Source of the DNA: Daucus carota subsp. sativus | Lineage: Eukaryota > Streptophyta > Magnoliopsida > Apiales > Apiaceae | Reading direction: 5' to 3' | Assembly: GCF_001625215.2 (NCBI RefSeq) | Contig: NC_030383.2 | Span: 45,938,380 to 46,002,379, forward strand | Length of the DNA stretch: 64,000 nt | In this document: positions 49,201 through 61,208 of the stretch, piece after piece | How the letters are laid out: each line of letters starts with the position of its first letter | Numbering within the stretch: the stretch's first letter is position 1 | Notes under the pieces: generated by a model | What the model was told of the DNA's origin: nothing | The model's input: only the letters and a program-made list of their open reading frames with translations | Databases searched by the model: none | Program-made: the position numbers and the translations under genes

Positions 49201-50452
49201 TTTCTACCCTTAGTTAAGAGTAAGCGATTTTTATCTTCTTCTTGACCCTGACCTCTCTTTCATGACATGATTCATTTTTATCGTGACATCATTCTTGTGA
49301 ATCATGTTTAGTAATTGAATACCTGCAGTTGAATTGATAATACCTTTGACTCACTATTTAAACTTTGATTTTGATAAAAGATTTTCAAACTACTAAAAGT
49401 AGTAACTATTTTGATTTGCTACAAAATAAATTTGTTTAACAAGAAAAGCCACTTGAATTCTTGAATTTACCAAATCATGTTAAAGCTGTAGCTTTTAAAT
49501 TTAATATATTGGGTAGTTTTGCGTAAGAGGCTCAGACATCGGCCCAGCGTGAAAGGTGGCTCCTTCAGCCCGGATTACCGGAATTCGTAATATTTGTCGA
49601 CCTTGCTGAATAAGCTTGGTTTATGGACTATAGCATGACTGATCATCTGTTATAGCCAGGTGTCTTATTTAAACCCAATTAAATATTGATTAGTTTCAAA
49701 GGAGATTATCTTATGTTCAAAAGATAATGGAAGTTATTTTTATTTCTACAGCTTTAAATTCATATATTGATGCAGAACTGTTTTATCATTGTTTACCATT
49801 TTACTCTTTTATACTGAACTGTTGGTTTACAACATCATGTTTAATCCAGAGTTTACTTTCACTTCAACATTCTGATTCACTTAAATATATATATCTTGTT
49901 GCTTCCACCTATCATATTCTTGCTGAGCATTATTGCTCATTCTTGCTATTCCTTCTAACCTTTTTCAGCTAGGGATAAAGATGATTCACTAAAGACTGCG
50001 CGTAAAGAGTAATGATAGGCAATGATTGCAAGTGGTTGAGTTCAGGAAAATTGTTAGGTAGGGTATCCGGGACGATGTGATTAAGACTAGATGCAGTTGG
50101 AGTTCTGCAATTCAATTCAGTTGGAAATGAGATTTGTTTATTTGGTTATCAGCTACTCTTCTTATCGATGTTTAGCTGATAATGCAGTTTAATTTGTAAT
50201 TAAATTTGATAGTTTTAGTTTCTGATTTCAATGCTGTAACCTGTATGCGATCCTGTTTTCAGGGGGTGAATTTGATTTTAATTTAAATCATTTTTTTAAA
50301 AATATCCAGGTTTTGAAATATTTGTATTTACTTTCTTTCAAAAATACAGGTTTTAAATTGTTTTTCTTTCAGTGACTAAAAAATACAGGTTTTAAATTAC
50401 TTTTATTTACACGTGGCACCAGATCCAGACCCCCGGATCTGAGGGTGTCACA
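46209..50452 (+). repeat. 3' LTR of the giant-LTR element
   Basis: Copy of 40555-44798 displaced by 5,654 bp with two observed substitutions. Followed directly by the CCCGT target duplication. Confidence 0.9.
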
Positions 50453-50457
50453 CCCGT

Positions 50458-51904
50458 CAAGCGTTTTTAAACACTAAACATATTAAAAAAATATTATATT
50501 TATCCAACGATCAGTAAGTTATATAATGCGTCCCTAGTAGTCGTTTGCGAGAACGGTGACCGATATTTTATTACATAACTCTGTTCAAGAGTTTTAAATA
50601 AAAAGAAAAGCAAATGTTAAGGAAATCACAAAACAAAATTTGCATTCACATTTGATATTTGTGATCCCCCGCTTTTTCAGAAACAAAAGCAAATGATAAA
50701 AAAAACAAGTTTATTTGCATTCCAAAACTTTCACTCCAAAATGGTATGAGAATTAAAGTGCCAAAAGTATTTACAAAAGTATTAAAATAAATATTATCTT
50801 ATTAATTAAAATGTAAGTTTTTCTAAATAAAAAGTTAAAATCGAAACTAACAATCACTTTAATAGTTTCCTTACACCTCGAAATCACATCAAAGAGCTTA
50901 GTCCATTTTTTAATTTTTTTTGGGGAACACTGTTCCATTTCAGTTCACTAATATCAAAGATAAAAAGATGTAAATAATCTGTCTAATTTTAAGTCGATCA
51001 GCCTAATGTATGCTTTTTTCAACTCTTATCAAAAGTGATTGTTTGAAGATTGGAAGGGCCAATAAATTCTCTAATCTCTAAATAACAATCGACTTCCATT
51101 TAATGGAGACAAATAACAGACTGTATTCTTGCTAGTGAGGTATACTCTGCGTTGAAATTATAAAAAAAAAAAAACACGAGTGTAATAATAAAGTTGATTC
51201 TAAGAAAGCGCCGGAGATTATTGTGAGTTTATGTTCCACACACTCAAAGTGGTGAATTTCGATAACAAATGAATTGCTGAATTAAATCAATATTCACGAT
51301 AGCAAAATTTCAGTTCTTGTAAATGGAACGCAAACACCGAGATTTCCTCAGAAAATTCTGCAGAGTAAATGAGTGATCCCCTCTCGTTGCTGCTATTCAA
51401 TAGTGGGTGACCTATTGTCCAAGCTGCTAACCAGAACCAATGAAATACATAATGGTATGAGCCCAATGGCGCTAACACACATGCAATACGCCGATGTCTG
51501 ATGACAAAAGCTCGATCACATGCTCTTTATTACTCTCTGTTTTGAAATAGATCACTTGTTTTTTAAAAATACTACTCGAAAGTGTGTGTCAAAAATCAAA
51601 CGACTAATATTTCAAAATGAGAGATGTAAACAATATTTACTATCTAACTGGAGATGTAGACAATATTTACCATCTAAATGGAAGAGATTACATTTCCTCG
51701 AAATTGATGTAGACAATGTTACTGGGCGGAGAGTCGGAGTCAATTCAAGAAAATGCACATAATCTTTCGAGGAAAAGAAGGAAAATGAGAGAATCTGAGA
51801 ATATTATAGAAAAACATAAAAAGACCTTCGAGAAAACGCATGAGCTAAAAAAAAAAGAAAGAAAAAGTGAGGAGTTACGAAAGCAACAATTTGGCTTCAT
51901 CACA
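50458..51904. other. Intergenic DNA
   Basis: AT-rich. Frames at 51287-51478 (minus), 51520-51762 and 51716-51928 (plus) have no recognised features; a near-repeat, TAACTGGAGATGTAGACAATATTTACCATC-like, occurs around 51625-51680. Confidence 0.4.
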
Positions 51905-51907
51905 TTA

Positions 51908-52131
51908 GGGCCGTTTGGGTTAACTTAAAAGAAGTGACTTCTTGCTTATAATAAAGAAGTGGAGCAGAAGTGAGAAATAAATAAGTTAATAAAGTGTTTG
52001 GAAAAAAGCAAAAGCTGTGAGAGAGAAACTAGCATTCTCATCTTCTTAAAAGTGCTTCTACTTTTTTACACAAACGGGTTAAAAAAAGCAGAAGTCAAAA
52101 GCAGCCCCAACTTCTTATAAACAAACGCTCC
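51908..52131. mobile_element. Tourist-like (PIF/Harbinger) MITE
   Basis: A 224-bp element flanked by TTA on both sides (51905-51907 and 52132-52134). Left end GGGCCGTTTGGGTTAAC; right end reverse-complemented GGAGCGTTTGTTTATAAG. The 3-bp TTA target fits PIF/Harbinger, and internal words (GAAGTGACTTCT, AGCAGAAGTC) are self-complementary. Confidence 0.65.
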
Positions 52132-52134
52132 TTA

Positions 52135-52991
52135 TATTCTTTTTTACTTTTGATTAACTTTGCATTTTTTAATCAAATCGCTCACACAAGATGTGTCGAG
52201 TAAGTAGATGCAGACAAGGTATTTTTAAATTTTAATACACTTGTGTCCAAAACAGCTTAAGCAATGTTATGGCCCCCATAAATCACATGGGACAGAAGAG
52301 CAGAAGAGATTACATTCCTTTTAATTTATTATATTATATATTCATATTCATAATACAAAGCACATATATATACACACATAACCTTATCTTCTCTAAAGTT
52401 CTATACTGGTACAGCCTAGCGACACCGTGGAAATTCAAATCCGAATATTCCAATTTACCATTTTAATCCTCCCTTTTTACGATAAAGCCCTCATCACCCA
52501 ACCCACCCAGAGGCCAGAGCGTAAACCCTTCTGGCAATCAAACAAAACAAAGGGCACAATTGTCAAACAAAACAAAAGGCAAAATCGTCCATAAAAATAA
52601 AAGCCTCCACCCACGTTCTCCCAAAAAGCAAGACCTTTTTATTCCCCAAAACACCCTCTTCTAAAAACACAATCCATCACAAAAACAAGGGTAATAACGT
52701 AATTTCAAACCCAATTAAATACAAAAGCCAAGGAACGTGAGTGACCCGTTATACACACGAAGGTGGGTGTAAAAAGCTAAACCGGATTTCAAACCCTTTT
52801 ATTCATTGCAATTTGGGAGCTACCTTCAGGTCCGGTTCATACTTTCGCATTGCTACTCCTGTAAATCTTGAATTTAGTGTTTTTAGGGCTCCGAGAGTCG
52901 TAAAGATTGAATCTTTATTGTTTCTTATGTGAAATTGGGGTCAAGATCTGTGAATTAGAGCGTCGAAAGGTTGAATTGCGGTGGTTTTGTG
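52135..52991 (+). promoter_or_regulatory. Upstream region and leader of the CRWN gene
   Basis: AT-rich up to about 52450, then C/A-rich with repeats of CAAACAAAACAAA-type words, then a leader before the ATG at 52992. No single TATA box could be chosen with confidence. Confidence 0.4.
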
Positions 52992-55900
52992 ATGTTTACT
53001 CCACCAAAGAAGATTTGGTCGGGTTGGTCTCCAAGAACCGACCCGACCCGGAAGAGCGGTTCAGGGGGTGGTGAAGTTTCCAAGGGTAAGGATGTTGTTT
53101 TTGATGAGTCTACACCACAGAATTTGATGGGTCGGGTCGAAGATATGGGTTTGAATGCTAAATTGATGAAGCTTGAAACTGAGGTCAGAACAACACTTCT
53201 TTTTGTGTGTGGGTTACTTGCTTGTATGGATATCTCTTCTTGTTAATCTTGAATGGTTTGTTTGAGTTTATATATATATGATGGAAATAGAAGACTTTAT
53301 GTGAAATTGGTTTAATTGATAATTGGATTTTCCTCTGGCTCGTTTAGATTTTATTTGAGGATTAATTTATGTTCTTGGTGGAAAGGAATGAAACAATGAG
53401 AATATGGGAAAAGGGAGTAGAAGGGAATTAAAGAGATGAGAAATAAAAATAAGAGACTGCAAATTTGATGTAGTTGATCCCAAAATTGAGCTGTTGTATG
53501 ACTTCAATTGAATGGAAAATAGGAATGAATACCCTTTAAGTACAAAACTACGATGTCATTGTATTCTTCCTCTACTTTATTCCTACTAATTAGGGGGAGC
53601 ATAAGAGTTTAGAGATTGGAGAATTGTTGTGTAGTGGGAGTTGAAAGTAGGTGCTAATATTTTTAGGTAGTTAACCGCCAGCAGAAATGATTGTTGTACT
53701 TTTTTACAGGAATAATGGCTGTTGCCCTTTTTTCAGGACTATTAGAATTTCATCCATGTACTTTTGATGTTGATTAGTTTAAGTTTCCGACTACAATCTT
53801 TGTGATCTTGAGTCACTATCTTAGTAATCTTGATTTACTATCTGATTCTTATCAACGAGGTGTTTTGCCTGGCACAAATTATCATTTCCTTCTATTCAAC
53901 TAGTGTCTTAAAATCTAGAACATGCATCTGCAGACAGAAGCCTTCTTGTATATGTATGTATATATATAATCATGCTGCATGTGATTGCATTCGTTAGAGT
54001 TGATATAGAGGTATTAGGTAGCTACATGTCTAACCATGGTACATGGGATCATAAGTGATGATTTGGGGGTGGGAACTGTTAATGAGAAATACTTAATCTC
54101 TTTTTCAATTTTCGGTGTTGCCTTCCAATTTGATATGCTATTTTAACAATCAGATTTTACTGTAGTGGTCTACGATTTATGCCGAACAATGGGCATGTTG
54201 CTTTTGTCACCCATTGTCCCAGACTCCCAGGGCATCTGTGTTATTTGTCCCTGAGTTTGGGCTGTAATCCACTTATCCCCGTGTTATGTCTTGTATATTT
54301 TTGTGTTCTAATTTTTTTCATATGAATTATTGGCTTGGGCTGCTTGACAGGCTACTTCTAGTATAGATTTCTTAAATGATTAGTTTGCCTTGTTATCAGC
54401 TGTTTGATTACCAGTACAATATGGGGCTTCTTTTGATTGAGAAAAAGGAATGGACTTCTAAGTTTGAAGAACTTCAACAAGTATATACTGAAACAAAGGA
54501 TGCACTAAAACAAGAGCAAGAGGCACACTTGATTGCAATTTCTGATGCGGAGAAGAGAGAAGAGAATCTGACAAAGGCTCTGGGTGTTGAAAAGCAGTGT
54601 GTCCTTGATGTAAGTTTTTCATTTCTTTTTAGTCTTCTTCTGAGTTTTGTTTTTTTTTGTTATATTATTTAGTACGGATAATAAAATATAAATTGTCATA
54701 CTAAAATTCTATGCACGGTATCAGTATGAAATATAACTGTTTTCCACTTTATGTGTAAGAGATCTTCTAGTGATATTGTTTTACAAATTTGATTTAAGTT
54801 GTGGTGAAAAGCTCCTCAATACCAAAAGTTTAAAGGAAGGTTGTTTTACATTTCTGCAAAATTGTCTGTGATGTTAATTGACCAGTACAGATAAGTAATG
54901 GCCCTTTTTAGCTGTCTGGCTGTCATTGATCTCGTTAAAAATAGGCAGTCATGGTTAAAAATTTGACAATTGGTGCAGTTAGAGAAGGCCTTGCGTGACA
55001 TGCGCTCAGATTATGCTGAAATCAAGTTCACCTCCGACTCAAAGTTAGCTGAAGCTAGTGCTTTAATTACTAAAGTCGAAGAGAAGTCTTTGGAGGTTGA
55101 ATCAAAATTGCATTCTGCTGATGCCAAACTTGCTGAATTGAGCAGAAAGGGTTCAGACATTGAGAGGAAATCGCATGAGTTGGAGGCCAGAGAAAGTGCA
55201 CTTCGAAGGGAACGGTTAGCGCTTAATGCAGAGTATGTTCCTGATTACTGTTATCTTGTATCATCATCATTATTCTTGCTCGTTTACAATTTACTAATCT
55301 GGATTTATAATTCTCTTTTCAGACGAGAGGCACTCACTGATAATATATCTAGACAACGGGAAGACTTGCGAGAATGGGAAAGAAAATTACAAGAGGATGA
55401 AGAGAGGTTGGCTGAGGTTCGTCGATTGCTGAACCAGAGAGAGGAAAGGGCGAATGAGAACGATAGGCTATATCAGCAGAAACAATCTGAACTTGATGGC
55501 GAACAAAAAAAGATTGAGATAATAATGGTTTCTCTAAAAAATAAAGAAGATGATATAAGCAGCAGGATTGCAAAATTAAATATTAAAGAGAAGGCAAGTT
55601 TTTCATGAATTAGATTTTGATTATATAATAATTATTATATAATAATTATTTATTATTTACTAGATTTTCAAGGGTTAAGTCAATCTCGTATGGGTGCAGG
55701 AAGCTGATGCTGTGAAACATAGCCTGGAGGTAAAAGAGAAAGATCTGACTGAATTTGAGCAAAAACTGAATGCTAGAGAACAAGTAATTCACAAATCTCT
55801 TTGATTAGTTTCCATATTTGTCTGTAAGGAGTTGAATCTGTCCATAGTCTTCCACTTCAAGTTTTCACATCACATACTTGAGAAAATGCATTTTTTTGGC

Positions 55901-58900
55901 ACCTTTAGACTTTTTGACACTAGTTTCTAGTTAGTGTGTGTCTGCTTAGCTGGTTCAGTACTTCAGTTTTTGCCATTTCATATTTATTATACGAAAGAAT
56001 GTTTTTCCTTTTTCCTTAGTCACTGTGATAATCTTGTCTAATCCCAGTTACGCTATTCCAAGTAGAGGCTGGTTGATATATTTTATCACAGAAATTTCCA
56101 GTCTAGCAGTTAGTGTAACATTAGAAAGATTAGCAGTTCAGGAGCTTCCAGAAGTTATAGAATTCCATAAAGCTTCTCCGTGAGTGGTTCATTTGAATCC
56201 AAGACTAGAAAAATGAAGAATATCTTAAATGGCTTGACTGGCATGTTTATGAATTTAGGTTCATGTTACTCTTGGCAAAATTAATTTAATACAACTGACA
56301 CTGTTGTGTTTGATGCTTTACAGTCTGAGATTCAGAAACTTCTTGATGAACATAAAGCCATTTTAGAGGTGAAGAAGCAAAGCTTTGAGATGGAAATGGA
56401 CAAAAGGAAAAATGATTTTGAGAATGATTTGCAAAACAGGGCAGTTGAAGTCGAGAAGAAAGAGGTCGAAGTTAAGCATTTAGAGGCTAAACTTGCAAAG
56501 CGAGAACATGCTTTGGATCAGAAACATGAAAAACTAAAGGAGAAAGAACAGTATCTTGCATCAAAGTTACAAGACTTAAATGAAAGAGAGAAATCAATGA
56601 AACTTGAGGAGAATAAGATTGAGGATGAAAGAAATCAGTTACTCTCGGATAAACAGGAAATGCTTTGTTTAAAGGCTGAGATTGAGAAAGACAGGGCTAG
56701 CACTGAAGAGCAACGTTTAAAATTAAGTGAGGAGATTGAACGGTTAAAAATAACAGAAGAAGAGAGGTTGGAACTTGCCCGCCTGCAGTCAGAATTGAAG
56801 CAAGAGATAGAAAACTGCAGACATCAGAGGGAACTGCTTTTGAAGGAAGAAGACGAGCTAAAGCAGGAGAAAATGAGGTTTGAAAAAGAATGGGAAGATC
56901 TGGATGAGAGAAGAACTGCACTTATGAAAGATTTGAAAGATATTACTGTGCAGAAGGAAAATTTTGAGAAGTTGAAACATTCTGAAGAAGATAGGTTGAA
57001 CAATAAGAAGCTAGATACAGAGTCTTATGTTCAGAAAGAGTTGGATGCACTAAGACTGACTAAGGATTCATTTGCTGCTACCATGGAGCATGAGAAGGCA
57101 GTGCTTGCTGAGAGGACTAGTAGTGAGAAGAAACAAATGCTTAATGATTTTGAGCTCTGGAAACGTGAACTAGAAACCAAGTTGTTTAATGAAAGGGAAG
57201 ACATGGAGAATGCTCTACGTTTGAGAGAAAAACAATTTGACGAAGAGAGAGAGAAAGAACTTAACAACATAAATTACATAAAGGAAGTAATCTCAAAAGA
57301 AAGAGAAGATATAAAACTGGAAAGATCAAGGATAGCAAAGGAGAAACAAGAAATATTAATGCATCAGAAGCATCTTGACGAGCAGCATGTTGTAATGCAG
57401 AAAGACATTGGCCAGTTAGTTAGTCTTAGTGAAAAGTTGAAGGATCAACGCGAACAATTTTTCAAGGAAAGAGAGTGTTTTATTAGGTTTGTTGAGAGTC
57501 AGAAAAGCTGCAAGAATTGTGGGGAAATGACTTCAGAATTTGTCGTCTCAGATCTTCAATCTTTGGCAGAACTTGAAAATTTGAAGGCCCTTTCAGTGCC
57601 ACAATTAGCTGAAAATTATTTAAGACAGGATCTCCAGGGTACTCCTGACAAGAATCTTAGCACTGTAACCCCGGGAGCAGTTGGTTTAGGTTCTCCAGCT
57701 TCTGGAGGAACCAAGTCCTGGCTTCAGAAATGCACGTCAAAGATTTTTATTTTTTCTGCCAGCAAGAAAAATAACTCCCCAGACCAGAATACGTCAAGAA
57801 GGCTTCATGTGGAAGCATCACCAAATAAACTATTGAACACTGAAGTGATTCCGGAACTTCCTTCTGGGGTTGCAGGAGAGACTCTTGAAATGCAGAATAT
57901 GCAAGTGAGCAACAGCAATAGAGAGATGGAATCTAATTTAAATCTTTCGGGGACTGAACAGAGCAACATAGATAGCAAAGCACTTGACGTTGAAGATTCA
58001 CAGCAATCTGATGTAAGGGCAGGCAACCGTAAACCTGGAAAGAGAGCCAAGGGTAGAGTTCGTAGAAAACGCTCTGCGAAAGAAGTTGCCGAAGAAGCCA
58101 AAACTGTACTTGCGGACCCTATTGAACTCAATGAGAATGAGCACAGCAATGGTCTTGCATCTGCTTATACTAATGAGAGCAGGGGAGACTCGAGTCTTGT
58201 TGGCAAAAGAACAAGAAACTCAAGGAAGCGAAACCCTTCACAGCCCTCTCAAAGTGCAGCAGGTGATGTAGGTGCAGACAGTGAAGGACATTCTGATAGT
58301 GTGACAGCTGGAGGACGCCAGAAGAGGAGGCGTAAAGTTGTTCCAGCAGTACAGGCTCCAACTGGACGGTACAACCTAAGGCGACACAAAACGTAGGTTC
58401 ATTCATATATATATATATATGTATGTATGTATGTATATATGTTAGTATGATTTTGGGTCGGGCTGCTCTTCTTCCCTTCTTAACTCCCCATACTCGCTAC
58501 CTGTAAACATCAATACTAGGTGCTTTATGTAGCAGCAGTTCAACTATTTGCAGAAGGTGGTAGCAATTTATTTTTTAAAATAGAAGATTTTTTTGGATAA
58601 GGTGTATGATACATTCTAAATGTGCTGGATTTATTCATGTAATTTTTAAATGTAGATGGTATGATAATATTGGAAACCAAATTTAGAATCTATCTTTCTG
58701 GTTGATATATATAGGCATCTGACTTTTCACTCATTACATTTCTCAGTGCAGCTCCGCTGGTTGCTAATGGAGCTTTATCTGACCCTAACAAAGGGAAGGA
58801 GAAAGAAATTGATGATGGTGGTGGTATAGGTGAAGAGATTCCTGATGAAGTTGATGGAAATACGCACTTAGTGCAAGTGACGACACTAAAAAAAAGAATC

Positions 58901-59786
58901 AATGTGGTCAATGAATTTTCTTCAGCTGGGTTCCATGGGGTATTCCTTTCTTTCTATATGTGTGCATTATGAGTGGTGTTTGATGGATGCTGTTTTTATG
59001 TTTACTATCGCAAGTATTCTGATATCTGTGTTTTTTTTTTGCCCGAATTGATTCTCCATGTTTATTTTTCTGATCCCAGACTTATACAGTTAAAGATTTA
59101 GTACTTTAATGGTTGTCATCTGCATAAATTCTTAATATATCAGTGTCTTAATTTATTGAGTGATGGGTAGTTAATGCAGTCTACCACCTCTTGCTATATT
59201 TTTGGGAATGTCAAGTTTAGGGATACGTATCATTATGCAATAGTCGCACCAACAGATAGATTTTGTTGATGGGATATCTAAGCACAGTAGCTTTTTCAAA
59301 AAAAACAACACAGAAAGGGAGGCATGCTTATATAGTGAGTTTATTTATTTAGCAAGTAAATTTTTGCTTAAAGGATACTTATATAGTTTGCATCTATTAA
59401 TCTTACAGGATTTTGGAGTGGTGAGTTAATTTAATAAACAATTAAATCATCGGTCAGACTAAAACTTTCTCTGATGTGAACATCTGTATGTGAGTAGTAA
59501 ATTTTTTGCACCTAGTCATTGTATTATTAATTTGATGTTCAATATTTTGAATTTTCTATTCCAGATTAATGCAACAAGTGAGAGTCAGGATAGGGATGCT
59601 GCAAACCAACTAGTTAGTGATACGATGTTAAGTGAAGAAGTAAATGGGACACCTGAACAATCCAGAGGGTATCAGAACCAAGGGGACACAAGTGGCGCAG
59701 AGGGGGAAGACGAAGATGGTGATGAGGTTGAGCATCCTGGTGAAGTTTCTATGAGGAAGAAAGTATGGAAGTTCCTCACAACTTGA
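52992..59786 (+). CDS. NMCP/CRWN nuclear lamina protein (NMCP1 group)
   Basis: Eight exons, 52992-53183, 54400-54609, 54979-55232, 55323-55593, 55700-55783, 56324-58392, 58747-58939 and 59565-59786, give 1,164 residues, the usual NMCP1/CRWN1 size. Start is ATG at 52992 ([14 protein letters not shown]), the short conserved head of NMCP1-type proteins; an in-frame TTG at 52971 is not used. Residues about 55-710 are an almost continuous Glu/Lys/Leu heptad coiled coil. CKNCG lies at about 733-737. The tail has basic nuclear-localisation candidates near 908-922, 965 and 1003, the conserved RYNLRR at about 1018, an acidic stretch (EGEDEDGDE) and the terminal KKVWKFLTT. These proteins form the plant lamina-like meshwork and control nuclear size and chromatin organisation. 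The exon 4 donor is GC rather than GT (AAG|GCAAGT). It converges with the HAC gene. Confidence 0.95.
55594..55699 (+). other. GC-AG intron of the CRWN gene
   Basis: The intron between exons 4 and 5 starts GCAAGT after AAG and ends GTGCAG. AAG|GCAAGT is the strong consensus for the minor GC-AG class spliced by the major spliceosome. Using it joins the two coiled-coil exons in frame (KEK then EADAVK). Confidence 0.8.
58406..58441. repeat. (AT)n/(TATG)n microsatellite in CRWN intron 6
   Basis: AT dinucleotides followed by TATG tetranucleotides a few bases into the intron after exon 6. Confidence 0.8.
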
Positions 59787-61208
59787 TGAATTTCAAATCT
59801 TAGTTTACATTTTCTGGAATTGGGAATTAAATTGGCAGCTTCTCAAGAGTGCCCGTCTGGAGTTCTATTCTTTTTGTATCGAAGAGCTCTGTGCTGTGTA
59901 GTAGTAGTGTTCAGTTGGTAGTTTGAAATGTACTTATAATCACGGAAGTCTAATACCTGACTGTAGCTTGTTTCTGTCTACTTCTGGAGTGTTTTCTTGT
60001 TTGAGTGAGGGTGTGCTGCTCAATTGGCTGTCATAACATCATTGTTACAGAATTTTTAGTTATATGAATATGACCGGTGAAAGTCTTATTGCTCAATTTG
60101 GATTCTTTGACATTGTTATTGCTCAGTGTCATCCTCCAATATTTAGTCCAAGATTTGGATTCTTTGTTCTTGTGATGATGGTTCTAGCCATAGTGAGTCT
60201 GGTCCATCTGTTCCACTCTTGTAAGAATAATAAGTAGGCCTTAAAAGTGCCAGGAAGGTAAGCTTTTCAAGTCCTGCTTAAGTATCAATCATTCTTGAGC
60301 TGCTGGACCGAAATATTAACACGCGGTTCTTTAAGCGCTGAAGTCTATATATTTATCGTCGCATGAAACCTTAATGTTTGTCTATTTTATATGACTTATA
60401 ATCTATTTCTAAGAGCAAGGTTAATAAACTAACTTTCTCTTCAATTTCAGTGTGTTTTATGAAAAAACACCTCTTAAATAGTAAATACTACCTCTAACTT
60501 CTAACACTGATATGCATGTCATATTCACAGGCATATAACAGTGGGACAGATGGAGTAATTAACTTTACATATGATTTACAAACCATATTTTATGAAACAC
60601 TCCTCATAAGTTTTAAATAATTTATTTTAAAAAAAAGTTGAATAACAAAATATTTTCATCATTTTAGAACCATTTTAGAACCTGGTGAGAAACTAGGGTT
60701 TTGATGAATACCCAAGTTGTGGAGTCGATGCACACAACAATTTCTATTAAATCATAGAGACCAGCGTCTGTATATCCTAACTCGAGATCTCTCTGTAGAA
60801 ATTGTCGAAAAGTCACAGATCAATTCACAACCAAAGTTAGCTAAACTCCCCAACAAAAAAAGAAAAAGAAAAAAGAGGAGCTTCATAAGTTTGCTCACAA
60901 CTCTCTGGAATCGATTAATTTCAAAAGCCGGAGCTCAAGTTACGTTATCAGTTATCAGATGAATTTCAAGTAGTCAGAGTCTCAAACCAGAAGAAAAATT
61001 GTACGAATAATATTCTTTTAATATTTGATCAAGAAACAAAATACTCATAATAATTTTGTCTTTAACGTGATTATACTTGTTAGTTATTTCTGTTGATTGT
61101 AACTGAAACTACCAATTGAGCTTTATATTTTATAAAACAGGATACTGTACACAACTAGATTTCTACATATTTTATAAACCAAGACTATTCTCCAAAACTA
61201 AACAAAAT
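59787..61208. other. Gap between convergent CRWN and HAC genes
   Basis: Holds the 3' ends of both genes. A plus-strand frame at 60717-60962 is Lys/Arg-rich in its middle and not recognised. No sequence resembling the missing HAC C-terminal zinc fingers was seen on the minus strand here. Confidence 0.5.

Larger units (their letters stand above)
40555..50452 (+). mobile_element. Non-autonomous LTR retrotransposon with giant LTRs
   Basis: A 9.9-kb element: two 4,244-bp LTRs (40555-44798 and 46209-50452) around a 1,410-bp internal region. CCCGT flanks both ends (40550-40554 and 50453-50457). LTR ends are TGTGACC...GTGTCACA. The PBS TGGTATCAGAGC (44801-44812) fits initiator tRNA-Met, and the PPT AAGGGGGGTAGAT (46196-46208) abuts the right LTR. 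The internal region has no gag-pol frame. TGTGAC ends, an iMet PBS two bases inside, and the GAGGACGGAATC...AAGGGGGGTAG tail resemble Tekay/Del-type chromoviruses, so it may be a deletion derivative (inference). Only two differences between the LTRs were seen (40782 T / 46436 G; 43530 C / 49184 A), so the insertion is very young. Confidence 0.92.

Noticed and set aside
57805..58149. 114-codon minus-strand frame
   Set aside because: Shadow of the CRWN coding exon 6 on the opposite strand.
60717..60962. 81-codon basic frame between CRWN and HAC
   Set aside because: Starts at a non-ATG codon, is dominated by an A-rich KKRKRKKR stretch, and has no recognised relatives.
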